Of a stretch of 20,712 nt of DNA, positions 8,837 to 14,641 are shown one piece after another. Under the pieces are notes generated by a model. It was given only the letters and a program-made list of their open reading frames with translations, made no database searches and was not told the DNA's origin. Within the stretch, counting starts at the first letter, position 1. Every line of letters starts with the position of its first letter. This DNA comes from UBA7328 sp036479115 (GTDB taxonomy: Bacteria; Bacteroidota; Bacteroidia; Chitinophagales; Saprospiraceae). The stretch is taken from positions 1 to 20,712 of the forward strand of contig JAZGFD010000049.1 of assembly GCA_036479115.1 (NCBI GenBank), written 5' to 3'. The position numbers were made by a program, and so were the translations under genes.

Positions 8837-9928
8837 ATGAAATACTTATTTCAATGCTTATTCTATAGCACAATTATTATCCTATTTGCATCATGTGGTA
8901 AAGACGATCCTGTAATGCCTCAACCTATGCCAGAACCTGATTGCCCAGGAGATTGGGTACATGCACCATCTTCCTATTCTCTAGAAATACCCAAATCATT
9001 ACCTAAAATGAACATTCCATCTAATAATGTTATGACTATTCAGGGCGTTGCCTTGGGTCGTCTTTTATTCTATGACCCGATACTTTCAGGAGACAACACA
9101 CTTGCATGTGCAGGATGTCATTTGCAAGAAAATGGATTTACAGATCCCGATCAATTTAGTGAAGGCATTGATGGCGATCTTGGCGATCGCAATGCGATGC
9201 AAATTATCAATCTGGGCTATGCCAATAAATTATTCTGGGACGGACGAGTAGAAGGCTTAGAGAATCAAGCACTAGAACCAGTAGAAAATCCAGTGGAAAT
9301 GCACGAAACTTGGCCAAATGCAATTTCAGAATTGGCAGATCATAATGACTACCCTAAATTATTTTACGAAGCTTTTGGAACATGTGTGATCTCTAAAGAA
9401 TTAGCAGCCAAAGCCTTGGCACAATTTGAAAGAACACTGATTTCAGGCAATTCTAAATTTGACAAAGTGACAATAGGTGGTATGGGAGTATTCTTTACCG
9501 ATGAAGAATTAAACGGCTTTGATATTTTTTTTACAGAAAAAGGTGACTGCTTCCATTGTCACGGTGGTGCATTGTTCACCGATAATGAATTTCACAACAA
9601 TGGTTTAGATAGCATTATTCTTGACTTGGGCTTGGAAAATGCAACAGAGAATATTCACGATCGTGGAAAATTCAAAGCACCCACTTTGCGCAATATTGAA
9701 CTAACAGCTCCATATATGCATGATGGACGATTTAAAACATTAGAAGAAGTAATTGATTTTTATAGCGATAATTTACAATTTTCAGAGACTCTCGATCCAT
9801 TAATGAAGAACGTAAGTGAGGGTGGCATTCAATTGTCGCCTAAAGAGAAAACCGAATTGTTAGCATTTCTAAAAACCTTAACCGATAGGGACTTTGTTAC
9901 TAATGAAAATTTTTCTACCCCACTTTGA
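8837..9928 (+). CDS. Di-heme cytochrome c peroxidase/MbnH-family lipoprotein
   Basis: I place the start at ATG 8837 rather than the in-frame TTG 8825, giving 363 residues with a lipoprotein signal (LFASC, Cys20, then GKDDP). The two heme sites are CAGCH (91-95) and CFHCH (238-242). LFWDGR (Trp134), NPVEM and APYMHDGR are the usual family landmarks. It is expected in the periplasm, tethered to a membrane. In MbnH the di-heme centre oxidises a Trp of the partner MbnP, while in classical CcpA it reduces peroxide. Neighbouring MbnP genes favour the first role, but sequence alone does not exclude the second. It is the last gene before the regulatory gap at 9929-10390. Confidence 0.87.
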   Translation: MKYLFQCLFYSTIIILFASCGKDDPVMPQPMPEPDCPGDWVHAPSSYSLEIPKSLPKMNIPSNNVMTIQGVALGRLLFYDPILSGDNTLACAGCHLQENGFTDPDQFSEGIDGDLGDRNAMQIINLGYANKLFWDGRVEGLENQALEPVENPVEMHETWPNAISELADHNDYPKLFYEAFGTCVISKELAAKALAQFERTLISGNSKFDKVTIGGMGVFFTDEELNGFDIFFTEKGDCFHCHGGALFTDNEFHNNGLDSIILDLGLENATENIHDRGKFKAPTLRNIELTAPYMHDGRFKTLEEVIDFYSDNLQFSETLDPLMKNVSEGGIQLSPKEKTELLAFLKTLTDRDFVTNENFSTPL

Positions 9929-9951
9929 AAGAAATCCCTACTTTAATTTTG
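9924..9951 (+). promoter_or_regulatory. Candidate Bacteroidota-type promoter of the sHdr locus
   Basis: TTTG (9924-9927) and TAATTTTG (9944-9951) match the -33 and -7 (TAnnTTTG) elements of Bacteroidota promoters. The 16-base gap is somewhat shorter than usual, which weakens the call. The upstream element overlaps the end of the preceding cytochrome gene. Transcription would start inside or just after the adjacent palindrome and run into the broken ArsR gene and tusA. Confidence 0.4.
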
Positions 9952-9975
9952 ATACATGTTCATATGTACATATAT
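9952..9975. promoter_or_regulatory. 24-bp imperfect palindrome, candidate ArsR-type operator
   Basis: The two 12-base halves are ATACATGTTCAT and ATGTACATATAT, and 10 of 12 positions are self-complementary about the centre at 9963/9964. It directly abuts the candidate -7 element, so a bound dimer would block transcription. ArsR/SmtB repressors commonly bind AT-rich imperfect palindromes of this size, some containing TGAACA, which occurs here on the reverse strand. The nearby gene remnant is an ArsR protein. The link is inference. Confidence 0.45.
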
Positions 9976-10099
9976 TACATCATTAATAAGAAGGCAGCTT
10001 TTAAACCAAATGCCTTGTTGGTTTCTAAATAAAAGAGTGGTGAATTCAGTGGCTTTTTGCACTGAGAACCTCAATTAGCATTATTAAAATATTTCAAGT

Positions 10100-10350
10100 A
10101 TGCTTGAAACTGCAACAATGTTATTTGACGCAGAAAAAATAGAAATTCTCAATACTTTAGCCATCCAATAAGGTTAAACATTATCGGGTTTGCGTGAGAA
10201 TCTTAACCCATTATCGGTAGCTGAAATTATGAATAATATTAAAGTAGAACAAACTGTATTATCACACCATCTCACAAAGCTGATGGATAAATGCAATTTT
10301 TATCTACTCGAAATGGAAGAAAAATATATTACAAAACAAAAATAATGTAA
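10100..10350 (+). pseudogene. Frameshifted ArsR/SmtB-family repressor (sHdrR-like position)
   Basis: Reading across three single-base shifts rebuilds a winged-helix repressor of about 83 residues. The pieces are MLETATMLFDAEKIEILNTL at 10100-10159, HPIRLNIIGF from 10162 in another frame, LRENLNPLSVAEI and QTVLSHHLTKLMDK from about 10190 back in the first frame, then LSTRNGRKIYYKTKIM to the stop at 10348-10350. The apparent lesions are a missing base near 10160-10162, an extra base near 10186-10192 (GGGTTT), and a missing base in the T-run at 10297-10301. Without correction the frame stops at 10169. One Cys (codon 10292) follows the recognition helix, and the Cys pair typical of sulfur-sensing members is not seen. 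sHdr operons elsewhere are controlled by an ArsR-type regulator, sHdrR. This may be a real pseudogene or an artefact of indel-prone sequencing. Confidence 0.8.
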
Positions 10351-10390
10351 CTCCTCTGATGGGTTTTAAAAGGAAATAAAAAATTACGAA

Positions 10391-10633
10391 ATGGCAGAAA
10401 TTAATGTTGACAAAAAATTAGACTGTTCAGGTATGCTGTGTCCTATGCCTGTAGTAAAAACAAAAAAGGCACTTAAAGACATGGAAATAGGACATGTTTT
10501 GGAAATGATATCCACTGATGCTGGGGCAATGCCTGATATGTATGCTTGGGCTAAACAAACAGGTCACGAATTATTAGATGCAAAAGAAGATGAAGGAAAA
10601 ATATTTACTTTTTTAGTAAAAAAAACGCATTAA
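10391..10633 (+). CDS. tusA: TusA-family sulfur carrier protein
   Basis: 80-residue cytoplasmic sulfurtransferase. It begins LDCSGMLCPMPVVKTKKAL and contains the family CPxP motif with the expected sulfur-carrying Cys17. A second Cys (Cys12) lies five residues earlier. The whole chain is a single TusA domain of normal length. In sulfur oxidisers TusA receives sulfane sulfur from rhodanese or DsrE proteins and passes it on towards sHdr or rDsr. An A/G-rich stretch AAAAGGAAA lies upstream as a possible ribosome binding site. It is the first intact gene of the sulfur cluster and is followed after three bases by the DsrE-like gene, so the two are almost certainly cotranscribed. Confidence 0.93.
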   Translation: MAEINVDKKLDCSGMLCPMPVVKTKKALKDMEIGHVLEMISTDAGAMPDMYAWAKQTGHELLDAKEDEGKIFTFLVKKTH

Positions 10634-10636
10634 ATT

Positions 10637-11170
10637 ATGATAACATCCGAAGTTAAGGGAAAAGACAGAAAAAAAAGACTGGCACTAGTAGCTACAAAAG
10701 GTACTCTGGATTGGGCTTATCCTCCATTTATTTTAGCTTCAGCAGCCGCTGCTATGGATTGGGAGGTTGGTGTTTTCTTTACATTTTACGGCTTACCTCT
10801 TTTAAAGAAAGAAATAAAGGCTGAAGTGTCTCCACTCGGCAATCCTGCAATGCCAATGAAGATGCCTTTTGGCCCAGAAGGATTTCAAAGCATTAATTGG
10901 AATATGCCTAATGTACTTATGGCCAATGTGCCTGGATTTGAATCTATGGCGACAGGGCTTATGAAAAAGATGTTTAAAAATAAAGGTGTAGCAAGTATAG
11001 AAGAATTACGAGAAGCCTGTATAGATATGGATGTACGGCTCATCGGGTGCCAAATGACAATGGACGTATTTGGATTTGCCAAAGAAGAATTTGTTGAAGA
11101 GGCTGAAGTGGCAGGTGCAGCGGCATTCTTGGCTTATGCTGCTGAAGCCGATGTGAATATGTTTGTTTAG
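10637..11170 (+). CDS. dsrE: DsrE-family sulfurtransferase (DsrE2/DsrE3 type), long form
   Basis: 177-residue DsrE/DsrF-like protein. The N-terminal strand-helix (RLALVATKGTLDWAYPPFIL, then AAAAMDWEVGVFFTFYG) is typical of the fold. A Met/Pro-rich insertion (NPAMPMKMPFGPEG) in the middle fits the longer DsrE2/DsrE3A class that pairs with TusA in sulfur oxidisers. Cys128 and Cys138 (EACIDMD, LIGCQMTMD) flank the usual active-Cys loop, and Cys138 lies 40 residues from the end. The expected role is cytoplasmic persulfide or thiosulfonate transfer together with TusA. The exact subclass (DsrE2 versus DsrE3A) needs a tree. No membrane segments are evident. Confidence 0.85.
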   Translation: MITSEVKGKDRKKRLALVATKGTLDWAYPPFILASAAAAMDWEVGVFFTFYGLPLLKKEIKAEVSPLGNPAMPMKMPFGPEGFQSINWNMPNVLMANVPGFESMATGLMKKMFKNKGVASIEELREACIDMDVRLIGCQMTMDVFGFAKEEFVEEAEVAGAAAFLAYAAEADVNMFV

Positions 11171-11191
11171 AAACTAAACGTTTTATAATTA

Positions 11192-12322
11192 TTGAATAAT
11201 CAAAAAAATAAGAGAGCGGAAAAAGTTTTGCCCTTACGGTTACTTGATATAGGGAATGTATCTTATCTGAGGTCACAGACAATCTATCATGGCTTGGCTT
11301 ATGCCAAAAAAAAAGATACTCCCGATACAATTGTATTGAATTGGTCTAGCGAGCCCTATGTATGCATTGGTTTTCATGGCGAACTTTTGAGGGAGGTAGA
11401 CATGAAATATTGCAAAGATAAAGGCTTGCCAGTTTTACGTAGAGAAACAGGAGGAGGAACCGTATATCTAGATGAAAATCAGTTGTTTGCCCAATGGGTT
11501 TTTTCTAAAGACAATCTTCCACACAAAATAGATGACAGATTTGATCTTTTCACAAGACCAATGATACAGACATACCGATGTTTTGACATCAATGCCTATG
11601 TTTTCCCACCAAATGACGTACATGTAGACGGAAAAAAAATAGTGGGAACTGGAGCAGCAACAATAGGAGATGCAGAGGTCATGACAGGTAATTTCCTCTT
11701 TGATTTTGATAGTGAGGCCATGTCTAAAGTCCTGAGCCTGCCTGATGGTAGTTTTAGAAAAATGACATATGACAGCCTCAGACAATTTATGACTTCAATT
11801 AAAGAAGAAACGACGGAAGTACCCACTTTTCAAGAATTAATAGATGTGTATGTTGCCAAATGTGAGAAAGCCTTAAATAGGCCAATAGAGCGGGGTGAGA
11901 TCAGTGAATATGAAATGAATGAAATCGAAAAATTGGATAGAAAATTAAGTTCTAAAGAATGGCTTTACGGTGATAGCATGAGTAAAAGTACAGATCGGCT
12001 TGTGAAAATACATGGCAATGTTTGGTTGTTTGAGTCTACTCATCAGTCTAAAGGAGGGAGTATTCAGATTGCCATGCGTACCAAAGGGAAATTGATAAAT
12101 AATATTTCAATAAAAGGAGATTTTACTTTTTTACCAGAATACAGACTTGGAGCTTTTGAGAAATTTTTAAAAAATGTTGAAATAGAAAAAAAATCGCTTA
12201 AAGAAGTGATTGAAGCATTTTATGAACTCCATGAGGTGGATTCACCAGGAATAGAAGTTAATGATTGGGTTGAGGTCATTCTGAAAATCAAGAAACAGAA
12301 TGCTTTGACACCTTTTTCTTGA
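11192..12322 (+). CDS. Lipoate-protein ligase, sLpl(AB) type
   Basis: 376-residue cytoplasmic ligase expected to attach lipoate or octanoate to LbpA. LplA landmarks are LRLLDIGNVSYLRSQ, RRETGGGTVYLDENQ (the RRxTGGG substrate loop), GKKIVGTGAA with the catalytic Lys region, and GNFLFDFD. The last 100 or so residues (IQIAMRTKGKLINNISIKGD onward) match the LplB-type accessory domain, so this is the fused form described for sHdr-linked ligases. The start is TTG: an in-frame TAA at 11186 closes the upstream frame and no ATG precedes the conserved region. TTG 11192 or TTG 11228 are the candidates. It follows dsrE by 21 bases. The lipoylation targets are most likely the two LbpA proteins encoded nearby. 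Confidence 0.87.
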   Translation: MNNQKNKRAEKVLPLRLLDIGNVSYLRSQTIYHGLAYAKKKDTPDTIVLNWSSEPYVCIGFHGELLREVDMKYCKDKGLPVLRRETGGGTVYLDENQLFAQWVFSKDNLPHKIDDRFDLFTRPMIQTYRCFDINAYVFPPNDVHVDGKKIVGTGAATIGDAEVMTGNFLFDFDSEAMSKVLSLPDGSFRKMTYDSLRQFMTSIKEETTEVPTFQELIDVYVAKCEKALNRPIERGEISEYEMNEIEKLDRKLSSKEWLYGDSMSKSTDRLVKIHGNVWLFESTHQSKGGSIQIAMRTKGKLINNISIKGDFTFLPEYRLGAFEKFLKNVEIEKKSLKEVIEAFYELHEVDSPGIEVNDWVEVILKIKKQNALTPFS

Positions 12323-12410
12323 AGCACAAGAAGGTTTTTTTCCTTTAATAGAATAGTAGATTGAAGCTCTTTAGTTAAAATGGGACAAATGAAATGGCAT
12401 TGCACCTTGT

Positions 12411-12656
12411 ATGAAAAAAAAGATATTTACTTCAGGTGAAATAATACAATTACATAGTGTTATGCCAGGTTTTTGGCTGCTATTAGAAATATTGCAATAT
12501 GATAAATGGGGTAAAGCAAAATTATTAAAGATGATCTCTTTTTCCAGTGATAAGAACGAATTGCTAGAATTATTAATGGAAGATGAAGATTGGTGTTGGG
12601 ATAAGAAATACATTTTTGTGTATACAGATTCTGATTCTTGTGAAATAAAAAACTAA
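12411..12656 (+). CDS. Small conserved-looking hypothetical protein
   Basis: 81 residues, starting MKKKIFTSGEIIQLHS and containing GFWLLLEILQYDKWGKAKLL, a short acidic stretch EDEDWCWDKKYIFVYTD and a Cys near the end. There is no signal peptide or membrane span and I do not recognise a family. The mix of strands and helices with aromatic residues looks like a folded small protein. It sits between the ligase (88 bases upstream) and the second DsrE gene (49 bases downstream), all in one direction, so it probably belongs to the operon. Its function is unknown. The stop codon lies inside a 13-bp tandem duplication. Confidence 0.6.
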   Translation: MKKKIFTSGEIIQLHSVMPGFWLLLEILQYDKWGKAKLLKMISFSSDKNELLELLMEDEDWCWDKKYIFVYTDSDSCEIKN

Positions 12657-12668
12657 AATAAAAAACTA
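12643..12668. repeat. Perfect 13-bp tandem duplication over a stop codon
   Basis: AAATAAAAAACTA occurs twice end to end (12643-12655, 12656-12668). The stop of the small hypothetical gene lies at the end of the first unit. A short hairpin (AGTAGG at 12670-12675, CCTACT at 12684-12689) follows. Slippage is the likely origin. Confidence 0.75.
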
Positions 12669-12705
12669 AAGTAGGTATATGAGCCTACTGTCTCAATAAA
12701 AAAAT

Positions 12706-13086
12706 ATGGAAGATAACGAAGGAAAAAAAATACTTGTAATACAAACACACGGTGTAGATACACCTACAAGAACATATTCTCCCTTGTATTATGCTGTAGC
12801 GGCTGCAGCCATGGAAATGGAGGTAATGGTATGGTTTACTATGAATGGAACAAATCAATTGAAAAAAGGAGAAGCAGAAAAAGTAGAATTGGTGCCAGGA
12901 AGTGGTACTACATTAAAAACTATGTTGGAAATGTGTCTTGATAACGAAGTGGAATTGAGAGTATGCCAGCAAAGTCTAACACTCTGGGATATGGAGAAAG
13001 AAGATTTAATAGATGGGGTGGATATACTAGGCGCAACGAGTATAATTGACTTGGCTCTGGATTATGACCATGTCATGTATTTCTAA
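12706..13086 (+). CDS. dsrE: DsrE-family sulfurtransferase, short form
   Basis: 126-residue cytoplasmic DsrE-fold protein (KKILVIQTHGVDTPTRTYSP, AAAAMEMEVMVWFTMNG). Compared with the longer paralogue at 10637-11170 it lacks the Met/Pro-rich insertion but keeps the same cysteine geometry: Cys77 and Cys87 (EMCLDNE, LRVCQQSL) ten residues apart, with Cys87 40 residues from the end. This suggests a DsrE3-type sulfur transferase, working with TusA or presenting sulfur to sHdr. The pairing of a long and a short form resembles the tusA-dsrE2-dsrE3 sets seen in other sulfur oxidisers. It lies 35 bases upstream of the first LbpA gene. Confidence 0.82.
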   Translation: MEDNEGKKILVIQTHGVDTPTRTYSPLYYAVAAAAMEMEVMVWFTMNGTNQLKKGEAEKVELVPGSGTTLKTMLEMCLDNEVELRVCQQSLTLWDMEKEDLIDGVDILGATSIIDLALDYDHVMYF

Positions 13087-13121
13087 TAAAAAAATTCTAT
13101 TCGAGAAACAAAATGTGAATT

Positions 13122-13589
13122 ATGGCACATACAAAAGTAAATGAATGTATTCTTTTGACAAAGCTACATTACAATGTAGCTAATAATACTTGGGTAGATG
13201 TTCATGATGATGGCACAGTTACGGTGGGCATGACTGATGTAGCTCAGTCATTGGCAGGGCCTATACTTCATGCCAAATCAAAGAGCGTAGGAGCAATAAG
13301 GAGAAGAGGAAAACCTTTGGCTACAGTAGAGAGTGGGAAATGGGTAGGGCCACTAAAATCTCCTATTGCAGGAGAGATAATTGACGTGAATGAAAATCTT
13401 GTTTCTGATGCTCAACTTTTAAATAGGAGTCCTTACAAAGATGGATGGGTAGTAAAAATGAAACCAAACAATTTAGAGGAGGATTTAGCAGAATTGTTAA
13501 CTGGAGATGCAGCAGTGGAAGCTTATCGCGCAAAATTGGATGGAGATGGGATTAAATGCACTCATATTGAAGGTACAGACGAGTATTGA
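13122..13589 (+). CDS. lbpA1: Lipoate-binding protein LbpA (copy 1), GcvH-like
   Basis: 155-residue lipoyl-carrier protein of GcvH fold. The lipoyl site is Lys73 in TVESGKWVGPLKSP, followed by IAGEIIDVNENL and the C-terminal helix region. The sequence around the lysine fits sHdr-associated LbpA, and no glycine-cleavage genes are nearby. In the sHdr pathway LbpA is required and is thought to carry a sulfur- or electron-loaded lipoyl arm to and from the sHdr complex. The C-terminal tail (about residues 128-155) is longer than in copy 2 and contains a Cys. It precedes shdrC1 by 127 bases, a gap containing several small palindromes. Confidence 0.88.
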   Translation: MAHTKVNECILLTKLHYNVANNTWVDVHDDGTVTVGMTDVAQSLAGPILHAKSKSVGAIRRRGKPLATVESGKWVGPLKSPIAGEIIDVNENLVSDAQLLNRSPYKDGWVVKMKPNNLEEDLAELLTGDAAVEAYRAKLDGDGIKCTHIEGTDEY

Positions 13590-13613
13590 CCAAAATGGGA
13601 ATTACACAGGTAG

Positions 13614-13668
13614 AACCAAATTTGGTTAAAATAGTCTATTAGACAAAATGAGTTAAAAAGACAGACTA
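13614..13668. repeat. Cluster of small palindromes between lbpA1 and shdrC1
   Basis: AACCAAATTTGGTT (13614-13627) is a perfect 14-bp palindrome. GTCTATTAGAC (13634-13644) is a perfect 11-base palindrome with one central base. TAGTCT (13632-13637) can alternatively pair with AGACTA (13663-13668). They occupy most of the 127-base gap and could form an operator, an internal promoter region or an RNA processing site. No TAnnTTTG element was found here. Confidence 0.45.
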
Positions 13669-13716
13669 AAGTATTTAAAAATGATTACATGAAATACCTG
13701 CAATAAATTTTAAAAT

Positions 13717-14421
13717 ATGGCTCTCGATCTTTCCATAAATAAGTACTCCGATGTAACAATGGAGGAAAAAGACAGGCTTTTTGAAGAGGTAAAAGCGGAT
13801 ATGCGGTACGAAGATGTATTGCGTGGATGTTATGAATGTGGTATCTGTGTAGCAGCATGTCCTTCAGCTCGTTTTTATGATTTTAGCCCAAGAGTAATAG
13901 CCCAAGCAGCAGCTCGTGAAGATACTGACTTGATGTATACCTTGATGAATGATAGTATTTGGGACTGTTCTCAATGCTTTTCATGCGATAGGTGCCCACG
14001 TAAGAATTCTCCTGGTCTTCTTATAACAATAATGCGAGAAGTAGCAGTCCGTAATGGATTGCAAACTTCCAAAGATGCATTAGAAGGATATGGTAGAATA
14101 ATTTATAAAATTATGTCTACAGGTACTCAGGTTTCTCCTGATATGTTACAACCAGAAGCTTTTCCTGATTGGGGTCCTCATACACGTGAAATATCTGACA
14201 ATCTCGAATATTGGAGAAGAGCTCTACCTCCAGAAACTATGCATACCACGGAAACTAGTTGGACTATTGATGATAAAACTATTGTAGAGCTTTATCTTAT
14301 CTGGCATATGACAGGTGTGATGGATATGATAAAAGAAATAGATGAAGGTCTTTTTGACATCCTAGTGGATGTGATGGAAGATAAATTAGAAGAAGCTGGA
14401 TACGAAGAAACTTTTGACTAA
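13717..14421 (+). CDS. shdrC1: sHdr complex iron-sulfur subunit sHdrC1
   Basis: 234-residue HdrC-like ferredoxin-type subunit. The first cluster motif is CYECGICVAACP (Cys38, 41, 44, 48) and the second CSQCFSCDRCP (Cys84, 87, 90, 93). Electrons would pass through these [4Fe-4S] clusters between sHdrB1 and sHdrA. In the second motif the last gap is two residues instead of the textbook three before CysPro. The codons are clear, so it is not a misreading on my part. The remainder is helical, with a Trp- and acid-rich C-terminus. The gene order C1-B1-A-Hyp-C2B2 that follows is diagnostic for sHdr, not for methanogen Hdr. A mobile element separates it from shdrB1. Confidence 0.9.
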   Translation: MALDLSINKYSDVTMEEKDRLFEEVKADMRYEDVLRGCYECGICVAACPSARFYDFSPRVIAQAAAREDTDLMYTLMNDSIWDCSQCFSCDRCPRKNSPGLLITIMREVAVRNGLQTSKDALEGYGRIIYKIMSTGTQVSPDMLQPEAFPDWGPHTREISDNLEYWRRALPPETMHTTETSWTIDDKTIVELYLIWHMTGVMDMIKEIDEGLFDILVDVMEDKLEEAGYEETFD

Positions 14422-14454
14422 GTACCATTTAAACAAATGAAATAATATTTAATA

Positions 14455-14632
14455 ATAATAAAGTAACTATTCAGGTGGGCACTTTTGAGATAAAAAATTG
14501 TTATTTTTTTGCCAGGTAAAGCTCATTTTTTGAGGCATAGCAGAGCTACGGCGAAAAAAAATAGCTGAAATATGGTAGAAAAAGAACTTATTTTATCAAA
14601 AATTGACTTCACCTGAGTGGTTACATAATAAA
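14455..14632. mobile_element. MITE-like fold-back element with 8-bp target duplication
   Basis: The ends are GTAACTATTCAGGTG (14463-14477) and the reverse complement of 14610-14624 (GTAACCACTCAGGTG), matching at 13 of 15 positions. Weaker similarity continues inward (TTTTGA.TAAAA). ATAATAAA directly flanks both sides (14455-14462 and 14625-14632) as an apparent 8-bp target duplication. Inside, TATTTTTTTGCC (14501-14512) pairs with GGCGAAAAAAAATA, and TAGCAGAGCTA forms a small palindrome. The 162-bp core has no coding frame. It fills most of the shdrC1-shdrB1 gap. The AT-rich flanks make the duplication less certain. Confidence 0.65.
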
Positions 14633-14641
14633 TAAATTCCT

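Noticed and set aside
10100..10345. Single ArsR frame with stop codons read through or recoded
   Set aside because: The in-frame residues around the stops do not match ArsR, while the alternative frame gives HPIRLNIIGF, so frameshifts explain the region better than recoding.
12323..12410. Terminator after the ligase gene (AAGG, seven T, CCTT)
   Set aside because: The stem is only four base pairs and the T-run forms the loop instead of following the stem.
13122..13589. Glycine cleavage H protein
   Set aside because: The fold and lipoyl lysine fit GcvH, but no gcvT or gcvP is nearby and the gene is embedded in an sHdr locus with a dedicated ligase, so LbpA is the better call.
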